The position numbers and the translations under genes are program-made. Under the pieces are notes generated by a model. The model ran no database searches and was not told where the DNA came from. It was given only the letters and a program-made list of their open reading frames with translations. A stretch of 64,000 nt of DNA from Natrarchaeobius halalkaliphilus (GTDB taxonomy: Archaea; Halobacteriota; Halobacteria; Halobacteriales; Natrialbaceae). This document shows, one piece after another, positions 43,493 to 52,416 of the stretch. Positions within the stretch are counted from its first letter, which is position 1. Each line of letters opens with the position of its first letter. The stretch lies in the NCBI RefSeq assembly GCF_003841485.1, contig NZ_REFY01000006.1:1-64000 (forward strand). Direction: 5' to 3'.

Positions 43493-44143
43493 ATGAGCTC
43501 TCCGCAGGGGTGGTCCGAGGTCAACGAACTCCCGGCGTTTTTCGACCGGCTCGAGGACTCCGGCGGGATTCCGGTCCGCGAGTTCGTCGCGCAACTCGAC
43601 GAACAACACGACCTCGACATCGACGCCGACGGCATCGTCTACCACGATCGGGGGATCCGGGTGCCTGGCTACGACGCGACGTTCGTCCACGAACCGACCG
43701 GTTCGCGGGGACGACCCGCGTTCAGCGTCCAGGTCGACACCGTCGGTCCGCGAAACGCCTGGGAGATCTTCGACGATACGCTCACCTGGAACGCCTATCT
43801 CCTTCGCACGGAGGGACTCGCCGCGATCGCCTGGTTGAGCGACGAGGAGTACCGGGTTGAGGAGTCCGATCACTTCGAAAGCACACGCGAGGCGGTGTCG
43901 GCGGGTCGGTTTTCGTTCGGGATCTTCCTCCACAGCGGCGAGGACTGGAACGAACAGATCGATCGAATTCAGCGGACGAACGCACCCGCGTTCTTGCAGC
44001 GCGAGGACGGCTCGACCATGCTCCCTTCGACACAGTCTGAGTTCTACCAGTACGTCGACTCCACGCCGACCGAGTTCCGAACCAGCGGCGGAAACGCACC
44101 GTCCTACCTGGGCGTGCTCGAACTCGAGATCACGATCGATTGA
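43493..44143 (+). CDS. Conserved haloarchaeal soluble protein of unknown function
   Basis: The 216-residue protein starts MSSPQGWSEVNELPAFFDRL. It is soluble and mixed alpha/beta, with landmarks PVREFVAQLDEQHDLDIDAD, WEIFDDTLTWNAYLLRTEGL and RFSFGIFLHSGEDWNEQIDR. No signature residues for a known enzyme class are visible. The ATG (43493) lies 152 bases from the divergent rqcH start. Not recognised. Confidence 0.7.
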   Translation: MSSPQGWSEVNELPAFFDRLEDSGGIPVREFVAQLDEQHDLDIDADGIVYHDRGIRVPGYDATFVHEPTGSRGRPAFSVQVDTVGPRNAWEIFDDTLTWNAYLLRTEGLAAIAWLSDEEYRVEESDHFESTREAVSAGRFSFGIFLHSGEDWNEQIDRIQRTNAPAFLQREDGSTMLPSTQSEFYQYVDSTPTEFRTSGGNAPSYLGVLELEITID

Positions 44144-44235
44144 TCGAGCTTGATCGCTTACAGCTCCCCTGCCTCGAGGTAATTCTCCGCGCGGGGCAAA
44201 AGTCCCCACACGGAGGGGCGACACGTCACCTCGCC

Positions 44236-44343
44236 CTGAACTCGGGGACGCCGAACGTGAACGGCGAGTATTCGTCTGCCTAATTCAGGCCAGAACGGGA
44301 GTCCACCGACGAGAGCCTCCCTTCAGGGCGGAGAAGGTGACAC
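44236..44343 (+). mobile_element. Relic of an IS200/IS605-family (tnpB) element: last codons and right end
   Basis: The 255-base gap 44144-44398 holds this relic. CTG 44236 to TAA 44283 reads LNSGTPNVNGEYSSA, which resembles the C-terminus of haloarchaeal TnpB proteins as I remember them, and 44316-44343 (CCTCCCTTCAGGGCGGAG, then AAGGTGACAC) resembles the hairpin at the right end of such elements. The hairpin CACAG-CAACTA-CTGTG follows. No transposase body is present, so this is a decayed or palindrome-associated remnant. Confidence 0.5.
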
Positions 44344-44398
44344 AGCAACTACTGTGACGGTGCGTCAACGATATCCGTCGCCACGGTGAGCAAGACAC

Positions 44399-45247
44399 AT
44401 GACGTCGCTCGGGGAGGTCGTCGTCGTCGCCGCGATCGCGGGCTGTGTAACCGGCCTCGGAGCGCTCCCGGTTCTCGTCACCGATCGGGTGAGCCATCGC
44501 GTCTACGACGGTGCGCTCGGACTCGCCGCGGGAATCATGGTCGGTGCGGCCGTCTTCGCCCTAATCGTTCCCGGCCTCGAGCTCGGATCGCCGTCCGAGG
44601 TCGTCGCCGGCCTTTTGCTGGGCGGGACGTTCTTGCTCTCGGTCAACGCCATCTTACCGCACATGCACCTTCGCTTTCGACGAGATCGAATCGAAGGAAC
44701 CGCCGTCGTCGACGATCCGCTTCAGGATGACGGCGGACCCGGCACGAGCGAGCGCGAACGCGACGAACCGACCGTCGACGACCACTCGAGCGCCGAGGAC
44801 CTGCGACGAGCGGCGCTCGTCGGCAGCACCGTCACGATTCACAACGTTCCGGAGGGACTTGCGGTCGGGATCGCATTCGCCAGCGGCGAAACGGCGCTGG
44901 GGTTCGCCATCGCGACCGCCATCGCCGTCCAGAACGTTCCAGACGGCTTCGCGATGGCCGTCCCCGCCGCTCGAGCCGGAGTCTCACGATCGAAAACGGT
45001 CCTCTATACGACCCTCTCGGGCGGCGTTCCGGAGCCGATCGCCGCCGCAATCGGGTTTTCGCTGGTCATTGTGGTCTCCGGTCTCTTCCCGATCGCCGCC
45101 GGCTTCGCCGCGGGTGCGATGATCGCCGTCGTCTTTCGGGAGCTCGTTCCCTCGAGCCACGGACACGGCTACGCCGACACGGCGACGGCGACGTTCATCC
45201 TCGGCTTCGCGTTGATGTTGCTCGTCGATACGGTACTCGCAGTGTGA
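44399..45247 (+). CDS. ZIP-family divalent metal transporter
   Basis: Imports zinc or iron into the cytoplasm. The 282-residue protein has eight membrane helices, with the metal-pathway motifs HNVPEG (helix four, about residue 148) and QNVPDG (helix five, about 178) and a variable loop between helices three and four that is acidic (DDPLQDDGGPGTSERERDEP) rather than His-rich. VPEPIAAAIG and FRELVPSSHGHGY follow. In this genome part the COG0523 GTPase pair 11 kb to the left could act on the same metal, but there is no shared promoter element. Confidence 0.9.
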   Translation: MTSLGEVVVVAAIAGCVTGLGALPVLVTDRVSHRVYDGALGLAAGIMVGAAVFALIVPGLELGSPSEVVAGLLLGGTFLLSVNAILPHMHLRFRRDRIEGTAVVDDPLQDDGGPGTSERERDEPTVDDHSSAEDLRRAALVGSTVTIHNVPEGLAVGIAFASGETALGFAIATAIAVQNVPDGFAMAVPAARAGVSRSKTVLYTTLSGGVPEPIAAAIGFSLVIVVSGLFPIAAGFAAGAMIAVVFRELVPSSHGHGYADTATATFILGFALMLLVDTVLAV

Positions 45248-45378
45248 ACCTGGATCGTCACGACGCACGAATCGTGAACCGCTACGGTGAAGGGGTGATG
45301 ATCAGCTACGATGTAAGACGATGACTCGTGACGGTGGAGGAACCACGACGCGCGAACCAAACGAACTCTCGGCCGCTC

Positions 45379-47040
45379 TCACAGTCGCTTGCTCACGTAC
45401 GGCCCGTCCTGATGGTAGCCGAGTTTGTTCCGATAGTACTCTCGAGCGCCGATACCCGAGATCACGCTGAGTTTGTCGTAGCCCGCGTCGGCCGCGAGTT
45501 CTTCGGCTCGTTCCATGAGGCGACGGCCGTACCCCTGGTGCTGGTGTTGGTCCGTCTCGCTGTCGTTCCCGACTGCCACTTCCGAGCCGTAGACGTGAAG
45601 TTCGCGGATCAGCGCGGCGTTCTCGAGTTCCGGTCTAACCGGTTCGTTCGGAAAGCGCAATCGACAGAACGCAATCAGTAGATCCTTTTCGAAGTCCTCG
45701 AAGGAGATGAACCGTTCGGTGCCGCCACAGGCCTCATAGCTCATGACGTCGAGTTCGATGGACTCGGGCTCCTCGTCGTTCATCCCGACCTCGCGACAGC
45801 GGATGCACTCGCACGTCCAGCCGTGGTCGTCCATGCGCTGTCGGGCCAGCTGCCGGAGGTTCGACTTCCAGACGCCGGCGTCGATGAAGTCCGCCGGGAT
45901 GTCCCGCTGGACGCGCTGGAGACGAGTGTACCTGGGGATCATCGACTTGATCTCTGCGACCAGTTCGGCGGCCTCGTCGTTGTCGAGGGGATCGTACTCG
46001 CCGTTGTGCCACCAGTCGTAGGTGGCGGTTCCCCGGACGATCAACGTCGGGTAGATCTTCAGGTAGTCGGGTTTCCACTGTTCGCCTTCGAAGATCCGAC
46101 GGAAGTCCTCGAGACACATCTCCGTGCTCATCCCCGGCTGGCCGGGCATCATGTGAAAGCCGACTTTGAACGCCGAATCTCGGAGCCGGCGGTTGGCGTC
46201 GATCGAATCCGCGGTACCGTGGCCGCGGTGCATGTCCCTGTTGATGCGCTCGTAGGTCGTCTGGACGCCGACTTCGACTTTCGTCCCGCCGAGGTCGAGC
46301 ATCCGGTCGATCTGTTCGGGATCGCACCAGTCCGGTTTGGTCTCGAAGGTCGTTCCGATGTTGCGGACGTCCGCGGTCTCGTTTTCCGCGATAACGTCCT
46401 CGACGTAGTTCCACTCGTACTCCGACGGATCCTGCGCGAAGCTTTCGCCTTCGGCCGGTTCGGGCTCCTTGTCGACGTCGTAGTCGTTCATCGCCTCTAA
46501 GGCGCGCTTGACGAACCACTCCTGGTAATCGTGGCTCCGTGCGGTCATCGTCCCGCCCATCAGGATGAGTTCGACCTTGTCGACCGGGTGGCCGATCTCT
46601 CGGAGCTGCTCGAGACGGAGCGTGACCTGCCCGTACGGATCGTAGTCGTTCTGGACGCCGCGTGCCGCTGCGGGTTCTTCGCCCGTGTAGCTCTGGGAGG
46701 ACGAAAACTCGGAGTCGGGACCGCCCGGACAGTAGAGACACTTCCCGTGAGGACAGCGCTCGGGGGACGTCATGATCGCGACCGGCGAGACGCCCGAGGC
46801 CGTCCGGACGGGTTTGCGCCGGAGCACCGGCTCCAAAACCTCACGGTGTTCGTTCGGTGCGTGATCCAGCAGTTCGGAGTTCTTCGGCACCTTCGGAGCC
46901 GAGTGCTCCGAACAGGCCTCGAGTTTGGCTTTTTCGACCTCGTCGCGTTCGATCTCGCCCGCCAGAATCCGCTCGACGAGCGTCGCACAGACCTGCTCGA
47001 AGGCCTCCGTCTCGGTCGGATCGGGCGTCTCGGTACTCAC
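45379..47040 (-). CDS. elp3: tRNA U34 carboxymethyltransferase Elp3 (radical SAM plus acetyltransferase)
   Basis: Makes cm5U at the wobble base of tRNA from acetyl-CoA through radical SAM chemistry. The 553-residue protein has the iron-sulfur cluster cysteines in CPHGKCLYCPGG, an Elp3 core (MGGTMTARSHDYQEWFVKRA, KVEVGVQTTYERINRDMHRG, MMPGQPGMSTEMCLEDFRRI) and a GNAT domain from about 400 (GYGRRLMERAEELAADAGYD, ISGIGAREYYRNKLGY). The archaeal enzyme acts without other Elongator subunits. The start is GTG 47038-47040 (MSTETPDPTET). It converges with the ZIP transporter. Confidence 0.96.
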   Translation of the reverse strand: MSTETPDPTETEAFEQVCATLVERILAGEIERDEVEKAKLEACSEHSAPKVPKNSELLDHAPNEHREVLEPVLRRKPVRTASGVSPVAIMTSPERCPHGKCLYCPGGPDSEFSSSQSYTGEEPAAARGVQNDYDPYGQVTLRLEQLREIGHPVDKVELILMGGTMTARSHDYQEWFVKRALEAMNDYDVDKEPEPAEGESFAQDPSEYEWNYVEDVIAENETADVRNIGTTFETKPDWCDPEQIDRMLDLGGTKVEVGVQTTYERINRDMHRGHGTADSIDANRRLRDSAFKVGFHMMPGQPGMSTEMCLEDFRRIFEGEQWKPDYLKIYPTLIVRGTATYDWWHNGEYDPLDNDEAAELVAEIKSMIPRYTRLQRVQRDIPADFIDAGVWKSNLRQLARQRMDDHGWTCECIRCREVGMNDEEPESIELDVMSYEACGGTERFISFEDFEKDLLIAFCRLRFPNEPVRPELENAALIRELHVYGSEVAVGNDSETDQHQHQGYGRRLMERAEELAADAGYDKLSVISGIGAREYYRNKLGYHQDGPYVSKRL

Positions 47041-47113
47041 TACTGGGATTTCTGGGTGCGTCGTGAATAAGCGTGTCGGACTCGAACCCCTGTTGTCCGG
47101 CTCGGAGAAACGA

Positions 47114-47620
47114 TTACGTCTCGTACTCGAGGTTCGAGTCCTCGTTCGAATCGCGAAACTGGCGATGAGTTCGATCTTCGCGTGCGTCCCGTCGCCAACG
47201 GTCGGCGTCCTCGAGCGTTTCGGTTTCGAGCAACCGCTCGAGCTTTTGTTCGAACTGTGCGTCGGTCAGTTCGCCCGCAGCGTATCGGTCTCGAAGCGTC
47301 TCGAGGGCATCCGCGTTGCTGTCGACTCGGTTCGTCGATGAACTCGCGTCGACGCTCTCGTCGTCCTCGCCCGAGTCCGTTTCCGACTCCCACGACTCGT
47401 CCTCGGAGTCGTCGTCCCACCAGTCCCACCACTCCTCGCGGTCGGACTCGTCGCCAAACAACAGGGCGACTAGCGGAACGACGACGATGTAGCCGACGAG
47501 TAAGAGGGGAAGCCACCACCACTGGTTAGTAAACAGACCAACGAGCCAGAGGCCGGTGACGATCATCGCCGTGATCTCCGTGATGTTCTCACGGAAGCGC
47601 GTCGCGGGATCGTCGTTCAT
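47114..47620 (-). CDS. SHOCT-domain membrane protein
   Basis: The 168-residue protein has two membrane helices (about residues 14-30 and 34-55), a very acidic Trp-rich segment after them (REEWWDWWDDDSEDES), and a SHOCT domain near residues 103-130 (DALETLRDRYAAGELTDAQF, EQKLERLLET). SHOCT domains mediate oligomerisation. Very common in haloarchaea, function unknown. The ATG at 47618-47620 is chosen because it directly precedes the first helix; the longer frame adds non-conserved residues. Confidence 0.8.
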   Translation of the reverse strand: MNDDPATRFRENITEITAMIVTGLWLVGLFTNQWWWLPLLLVGYIVVVPLVALLFGDESDREEWWDWWDDDSEDESWESETDSGEDDESVDASSSTNRVDSNADALETLRDRYAAGELTDAQFEQKLERLLETETLEDADRWRRDAREDRTHRQFRDSNEDSNLEYET

Positions 47621-47767
47621 GTCGAACCATTCACAGTCCTTCCCGAAAATTGTTTCCACGTACACGAGCAGCCGAGCGATCGGTCGGTGTCGTCACTCGA
47701 GGAGCGAGCGTCCCGAGGAACAGGACTGACGCGTCCGTCGTCGCGCGACGTCGGCGTTCGGTTCGAG

Positions 47768-49921
47768 TTATTCGAGCGTTTTCGGGAGTGCGTCGAGTGC
47801 GGCCGCGCGAACGGCGCCCCGCTCGCCGGGGAGGTACTCGACGTGGCCGTCCTGACCGCCGACGACCCGGACGCCGCCGTCCGGAACCGTCTGTGCGATC
47901 GCGTCACCGAGTTCGCGAACGTCGAGCGACTCGGTCGCGCGGACGTGGAGTTCGTCGTCACCGATTCCGAGCGTGACGAACCGATCGCCGTCGGCGTCGT
48001 CGCGCTGGCGGCGGTGTAACGCGTCGAGCAGGAGCGTCGTCGTCGGGAAGTTGTAACGGTGGGTGAACGCTCCCGTGTCGAGAACGGCGACGGAGAGTCC
48101 GTCGACGTCTTCGAGTTCGAGGTTCTGGCGTGCGGTTTCGAGTTCCGTCTCGAGTTTTGCACGGAACTGTTCTGAGACGTGAGCCGCGAGGTCGCCGTCT
48201 CGCCCGGTTCCGGGCTCCTCTCCGTCATCGAACAGGAGATCTGCGACGAGTTCCCGCTTGTCCTTGTAGGACTGGTAGTACGCCTCGAGTGCGACTGCTT
48301 CGCGTCGCTCGGAGATCGTCGTCTCGTCGTAGCCAGCGTCGGTTGCGAGCTCGAGGTACGCCTCGGGCGTGTCCTCCCAGTAGCTGACGGCCGGAAGGTG
48401 CTCGACGTCCTCTCTGACGTCTTCGTTGACGTGGGCCGCGACGTTCGCGGCGAGAGCCGTCGCCGTCAGCCCGGAAACGTCGACGCCGGCGAGCGACGGC
48501 GTTACCGCCGTCGAGACGGCATCGGCGATTTCCTCGTCCGCGCGGCTGTCGTCGATGACGACCGAGTCGACGTCATAGAGCGAGAGCAAGTCGTAGCCGT
48601 CGACGGATTCGACGGTCGAACCGGCATCGACCAGAACGACGAGCGGAAGCTGCTCGCCGTGACGATCGCGCGCCTCGAGCATCGCGGTGACGTCGTCGGT
48701 TGCGGCGTCCATACCGTAGACGCGGTCGTCGAGTGGCCGGCGCTCGAAGTAATGATACTCGGCGTCGTCGCGGGTGTGTTTCTCACGAACAAGCGGCAAC
48801 ACGGCGCGTTCGATGGCCGCACCTGCGACGTAGCCGTCGGCGGTTGCGCGGTGGCGTACGACGATCGGCCGGGCCTCTATGATGGCACGCCGAATCGTCG
48901 TCGTCGCGTCACCCAGCTCGTCCTCGACGGCCGCGACTGGTTCGTGCGCTGCAAGCGTGACGATCTCCGCCGGACGGGCCTCGCGCTCGATTGCGCTCTC
49001 GAGGCGGTCGACGATCGTCTGGCGCTCTTCGTTTTCGAGGATCTCGAGGGTTTCCGTCTCGATCTGGAGGTCACCGTTGTGACGTTCGACCTCGCCTTCG
49101 AGTGCGACGATGTCGTCGATGTCGACGTCGGGGTAGGCCCGGACGCCCGCCTCTTCGAAGGCGGCACACTCGACGGTCGCGCTCTCATCGCGCAGTTCGA
49201 AGACCGTCGGGCCGCTGGTCTGGCGAACGCCCGTGATCTCGCCCTCGAGTCGGACGACGCTGCCGATCTGATTGTCGATGGCGTCGATCGTCGTTCGGTT
49301 GAGCGCGGGCTCCGGTTCTTCGTCGTCGGCGTCGTCGGCATCGGTCCCCGGTGAAACGGCCGCGGCGCTCTCGGTGGCGACGGTTCCCTCCGTGGCCGCA
49401 ACGGGTTCCGTTCCGGTCGGTGACTCCGGAGCCGGACGGTCGGTATCGGAATCTGCAGACCCGTCGTTCGAGGAGCTCATGCCCGTCTCCGTTGGCTCCT
49501 CGTCGGAGTCCGTCTCCGACGCGTCCGTCGAATCGTCGGCCTCCTCGGGACGGTATTCGTCGTCAGCCGTCTCGATCAGGTGACCGCGAAACTCGCGTTC
49601 GCGCTGTCGGATCGACCAGCCGAGGTCGATGTTGCCGTTGTCCCTGACGTCGAGAACCTGGACGAACATTTCGTCGCCCGGCTCCCAGTCGAGACTTTCG
49701 AGTCGTTGGTCGAGTTCGCTTCTATGCAACAGGCCAGTGACGTGGTCTCCGATGTCGATGAAGACGCCGAAGTCGGCATAGCCATCGACGGTACCCCGGT
49801 AGTACCGACCGGGGGTGAGCTGTGAGGAAGCGGTGCCTCGAAATTCGAAGACAGCGTCCTCCTCGTGGCTCTCACAGATTTCTCCGTCAACTGGTTTGCC
49901 ACAGATGATGCAGTTACCCAT
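47768..49921 (-). CDS. RecJ-like (COG1107-type) protein: zinc knuckle, S1 and OB domains, DHH-fold region
   Basis: The 717-residue protein starts with a zinc motif CIICGKPVDGEICESH (residues 4-19), an S1 domain (about 30-105, GRYYRGTVDGYADFGVFIDIG), a long acidic linker (about 118-205), an OB fold (about 215-300, GSVVRLEGEITGVRQTSGPT) and a RecJ-like region (about 320-717) with VRHRATADGYVAG. RecJ relatives are 5'-3' nucleases for single-strand DNA or RNA. The metal-binding DHH triad is not evident: its expected position reads VVIDDSRADEE, so catalysis may be lost or altered. The gene is preceded by a small ORF on the same strand. Confidence 0.8.
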   Translation of the reverse strand: MGNCIICGKPVDGEICESHEEDAVFEFRGTASSQLTPGRYYRGTVDGYADFGVFIDIGDHVTGLLHRSELDQRLESLDWEPGDEMFVQVLDVRDNGNIDLGWSIRQREREFRGHLIETADDEYRPEEADDSTDASETDSDEEPTETGMSSSNDGSADSDTDRPAPESPTGTEPVAATEGTVATESAAAVSPGTDADDADDEEPEPALNRTTIDAIDNQIGSVVRLEGEITGVRQTSGPTVFELRDESATVECAAFEEAGVRAYPDVDIDDIVALEGEVERHNGDLQIETETLEILENEERQTIVDRLESAIEREARPAEIVTLAAHEPVAAVEDELGDATTTIRRAIIEARPIVVRHRATADGYVAGAAIERAVLPLVREKHTRDDAEYHYFERRPLDDRVYGMDAATDDVTAMLEARDRHGEQLPLVVLVDAGSTVESVDGYDLLSLYDVDSVVIDDSRADEEIADAVSTAVTPSLAGVDVSGLTATALAANVAAHVNEDVREDVEHLPAVSYWEDTPEAYLELATDAGYDETTISERREAVALEAYYQSYKDKRELVADLLFDDGEEPGTGRDGDLAAHVSEQFRAKLETELETARQNLELEDVDGLSVAVLDTGAFTHRYNFPTTTLLLDALHRRQRDDADGDRFVTLGIGDDELHVRATESLDVRELGDAIAQTVPDGGVRVVGGQDGHVEYLPGERGAVRAAALDALPKTLE

Positions 49922-50011
49922 CTATTCGGTTCAAGCAGTTTCGCCCTAAAACGGTTGTCGAAATTCGCTCGGCGGAAATTTCGATCGGCATCCAGGCCGA
50001 TCGCCGCCGTC

Positions 50012-50275
50012 TCACTCGAAGACGGCGGATTCCTCCTCGAGTTCGTCGATATCGTCGGCAAGCGACCGAACCTCTTCCGGGAACAATGAAACCTGAATCT
50101 CGTTGTCCTCGTCGTCCTCGAAGACGAGTTTGACCCGCTTGTCCCCGAACTCGCGGGCCGACGCCGAGTCGACGTCGAATAGCTTGACCGTCGCGGACTT
50201 GTTCGTCGGGCCGACGTTTTTGATCGATCCCTCGTTTAACTCGACCATAAACTCCTCGAGCGTGAGTGCGAGCAT
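50012..50275 (-). CDS. Small conserved haloarchaeal protein of 87 residues
   Basis: The protein starts MLALTLEEFMVELNEGSIKN at ATG 50273-50275 and is acidic with beta-strand-like segments (KSATVKLFDVDSAS, RVKLVFEDDEDNEIQVSLF). It precedes the RecJ-like gene by 90 bases on the same strand, suggesting a shared transcript. An upstream extension in frame has basic, unlike-coding composition and was not used. No family name recognised. Confidence 0.65.
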   Translation of the reverse strand: MLALTLEEFMVELNEGSIKNVGPTNKSATVKLFDVDSASAREFGDKRVKLVFEDDEDNEIQVSLFPEEVRSLADDIDELEEESAVFE

Positions 50276-50398
50276 ACCTCCCGTAGGACCCCCGGCTAAA
50301 AAACGACACTGACATCCTCGCGACGATTCCTCGAACCCGGAACGTCTCTTCGCTCTCACCCAGTTTTAAGTTCCGTTCACGGTAACTGTTCGGGTGCT

Positions 50399-51115
50399 AT
50401 GGAGCTCACCTGGCACGGCCACTCGACGTGGTACGTTACCGTTGGCGAAACGAACCTGTTGATCGATCCGTTCTTCGATAACCCACAGACGGACCTCGAG
50501 CCGTCGGACGTCGGCGAGCCCGACTACGTGCTGTTGACACACGGCCACGCCGATCACATCGCTCACGCAGGCGCGTTCTCGGATGCGACGCTCGTGGCAA
50601 CGCCCGAAATCGTCTCTTACTGCCAGGAGGAGTTCGGCTTCGAGGACGCCGTCGGCGGAATGGGGATGAATCTCGGCGGCACCGTCGAATGTGGCGACGC
50701 CTTCGTCACCATGACCCGCGCTGACCACACGAACGGAATCATGACCGAAAACGACACTAGCGGCGGTATGCCCGCCGGCTTCGTCATCTCCGATACCCAT
50801 CCGACGGCCGACGACGATGGAACGACGGTCTATAATGCGGGCGACACCTCGCTGATGAGCGAGATGCGCGACGTCGTCGGCCAGTACCTAGAGCCCGATG
50901 CGGCGATCGTTCCGATCGGTGACCACTTCACCATGGGACCTCAGCAGGCCGCGATCGCCGTCGACTGGCTCGAGGTCGACCACGCGTTCGCCCAGCACTA
51001 CGACACCTTTCCACCGATCGAGCAGGATCCGGAGGACTTCGTGAGCGAAGTGGGGGCGACCGGAAGCGACGCCGAGGTACACGTTCTCGAGGCCGACGAA
51101 CCGTTCGACCTCTAG
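50399..51115 (+). CDS. Metallo-beta-lactamase-fold metal-dependent hydrolase (UPF0173/UlaG-like)
   Basis: The 238-residue cytoplasmic protein has the metal-binding motif THGHADHI (about residues 47-54), a first His cluster [18 protein letters not shown] with a further ligand, and [10 protein letters not shown] with [16 protein letters not shown] at the C-terminus, the family pattern for UPF0173. It is a probable phosphodiesterase or lactonase; substrate unknown. A TATA-like GTTTTAAG at 50362-50369 lies 30-37 bases before the ATG. It is the last ordinary gene before the betaine/lyase region. Confidence 0.88.
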   Translation: MELTWHGHSTWYVTVGETNLLIDPFFDNPQTDLEPSDVGEPDYVLLTHGHADHIAHAGAFSDATLVATPEIVSYCQEEFGFEDAVGGMGMNLGGTVECGDAFVTMTRADHTNGIMTENDTSGGMPAGFVISDTHPTADDDGTTVYNAGDTSLMSEMRDVVGQYLEPDAAIVPIGDHFTMGPQQAAIAVDWLEVDHAFAQHYDTFPPIEQDPEDFVSEVGATGSDAEVHVLEADEPFDL

Positions 51116-51356
51116 GTAATTCTCTGCGGACTTTCGGTCTGTGTCACGGTTCCGTCTGCGGACGTCTCGATTGCCCACCTTGCCCGCGTGAACGCGAGGG
51201 AACTACCACACACAGTAGCGGTTACACTTCCGTTGACTGTCACGTATTGCGATTACGTTCGCCTCCTGATCAGGAACGGTCGATCACAGCGCGCGTCGAA
51301 ATCGACGCTCCGATCGGGGAAATACCTATTACGCTAAAGAGGAACCGTGCTGGATA

Positions 51357-52085
51357 ATGGATTCGAGCGAGTTAAACGAGGACCGGATTGCATCTGTTCG
51401 GTTGCGAATTCGGATGACCGACGACTGGACGGAACGAATCGGCCAGTACGACATCCAGGGTGATATTTTCACAGCCAGTTTGCTCGACACTCACTACAAG
51501 GCACTGGTTCGCCTTTACGGCGAGGACGTTTCCAGGGGTATCGAGATTATCGAGAAAGCGCCCTACCACACGAGAGTCGACGTTATCGAGCAGTCACTGG
51601 ACACGACACACGAATACGCAGTCTTGTTCGTCACCGCCGTGTTCGATCGGATGACCCCTTTTCGCATTCTCACCGAAAACGAATATCTCCTTTTCGAGCC
51701 GTCGTTCTTTCGAAACGGGTGGTTCTACATCGATACGCTCATCTGGAATCGGGACCAGCTTTCCTTTCTCATCGACCGGTTAGACGAAATCTGTACGGTC
51801 TCCATCGAACAACTCATCTCCGGGGCCGAGTTTTCGACGCTTCCGAACCCATTGACGTGGTCGACACTGCTTTCGGAACTCACCGACCGCCAGATGGAAG
51901 TGCTGTCGTTGGCACTGGAGCGGGGGTACTATGACCAGCCAAGTCGGGTTTCACTCGAGGAACTCGGTACCGAGTTGGATCTGCACAAATCGACCGTCGG
52001 AGAACACCTCAATCGAGCCACGCAGACGCTGGCGACGTTCATTACCGAGAACTATTATCCAGCGACCTACGGAAAGGCGGATTAA
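51357..52085 (+). CDS. Bat-like HTH_10 transcriptional regulator of the betaine/lyase locus
   Basis: The 242-residue regulator has an N-terminal sensor-like region (residues 1-165) and a C-terminal HTH_10 domain (about 170-232, LTDRQMEVLSLALERGYYDQ, LEELGTELDLHKSTVGEHLN). The second helix of the HTH is well formed. Its relatives include the bacterio-opsin activator Bat, which binds a palindromic site just upstream of the TATA box. Three units downstream carry such a site (52.1, 54.0, 57.5 kb) with the same layout, so this gene is the obvious candidate activator. The 241 bases before it (51116-51356) lack that site; they share AGGTAATTCTC-GCG with the relic at 44177. Confidence 0.85.
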   Translation: MDSSELNEDRIASVRLRIRMTDDWTERIGQYDIQGDIFTASLLDTHYKALVRLYGEDVSRGIEIIEKAPYHTRVDVIEQSLDTTHEYAVLFVTAVFDRMTPFRILTENEYLLFEPSFFRNGWFYIDTLIWNRDQLSFLIDRLDEICTVSIEQLISGAEFSTLPNPLTWSTLLSELTDRQMEVLSLALERGYYDQPSRVSLEELGTELDLHKSTVGEHLNRATQTLATFITENYYPATYGKAD

Positions 52086-52086
52086 G

Positions 52087-52120
52087 ACCCCTATATATCG
52101 GGCAGAATCTTTACTCGATC
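52087..52120 (+). promoter_or_regulatory. Shared promoter element, copy 1 (palindrome plus TTACT box)
   Basis: ACCCCTATATATCGGG (52087-52102) is followed by AGAATCTTTACTCGA to 52118. Against copy 3 at 57456 the same 32-base register matches at 24 positions or so, including ACCCCTA, GGG, AATC and TTACTCGA. The TTACT box lies about 30 bases before ATG 52142. It is 330 bases upstream of the lyase gene. Confidence 0.65.
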
Positions 52121-52141
52121 AGCGCGGACTCGTACTCACGA

Positions 52142-52207
52142 ATGGTGTCGTACGCCGATCACACACTGCGAGTTGTTGGCACTCGCGGCGCAACCGTCGA
52201 TGACTGA
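52142..52207 (+). CDS. 21-codon ORF directly downstream of shared promoter copy 1
   Basis: ATG 52142 to TGA 52205-52207 encodes MVSYADHTLRVVGTRGATVDD. It stands at the same distance from its TTACT box as the transporter and oxygenase genes do from theirs, so transcription should start here. It is either a regulatory leader ORF or the remnant of a gene deleted upstream of the lyase. The rest of the 331-base gap (52208-52416) has no convincing gene; one further frame in phase with the lyase (47 codons ending TAA 52369-52371) shows no family pattern. Confidence 0.35.
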   Translation: MVSYADHTLRVVGTRGATVDD

Positions 52208-52373
52208 GTTGCCAGCCCCCGTCTACGATGTCTTCGAGACGTGATGTGCTCCACTCCGAAACGCAGATCACGGCGGTCGATCGAGGGGTGTCCGAACGAC
52301 GAACGGACCTGTCGCCCACGAGTTGCGACTGCCGCCGCCGGCGCGACCGAATGTACCTCGCCAGCCGGTAACT

Positions 52374-52389
52374 CTCGAGTCGACTCGAG
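52374..52389. promoter_or_regulatory. 16-base perfect palindrome just upstream of the lyase gene
   Basis: CTCGAGTCGACTCGAG is its own reverse complement and lies 28-43 bases before the ATG of the lyase. It may be an operator or an RNA hairpin in the leader of the transcript from copy 1. CTCGAG is common in this genome's codons, which lowers its significance. Confidence 0.3.
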
Positions 52390-52416
52390 CAGACCGATCC
52401 CGACCCCGTTCAACCC

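Noticed and set aside
52159-52413. An 84-residue minus-strand frame in the gap before the lyase
   Set aside because: Basic composition, no motif, no promoter-like element; it would run against every gene of the locus.
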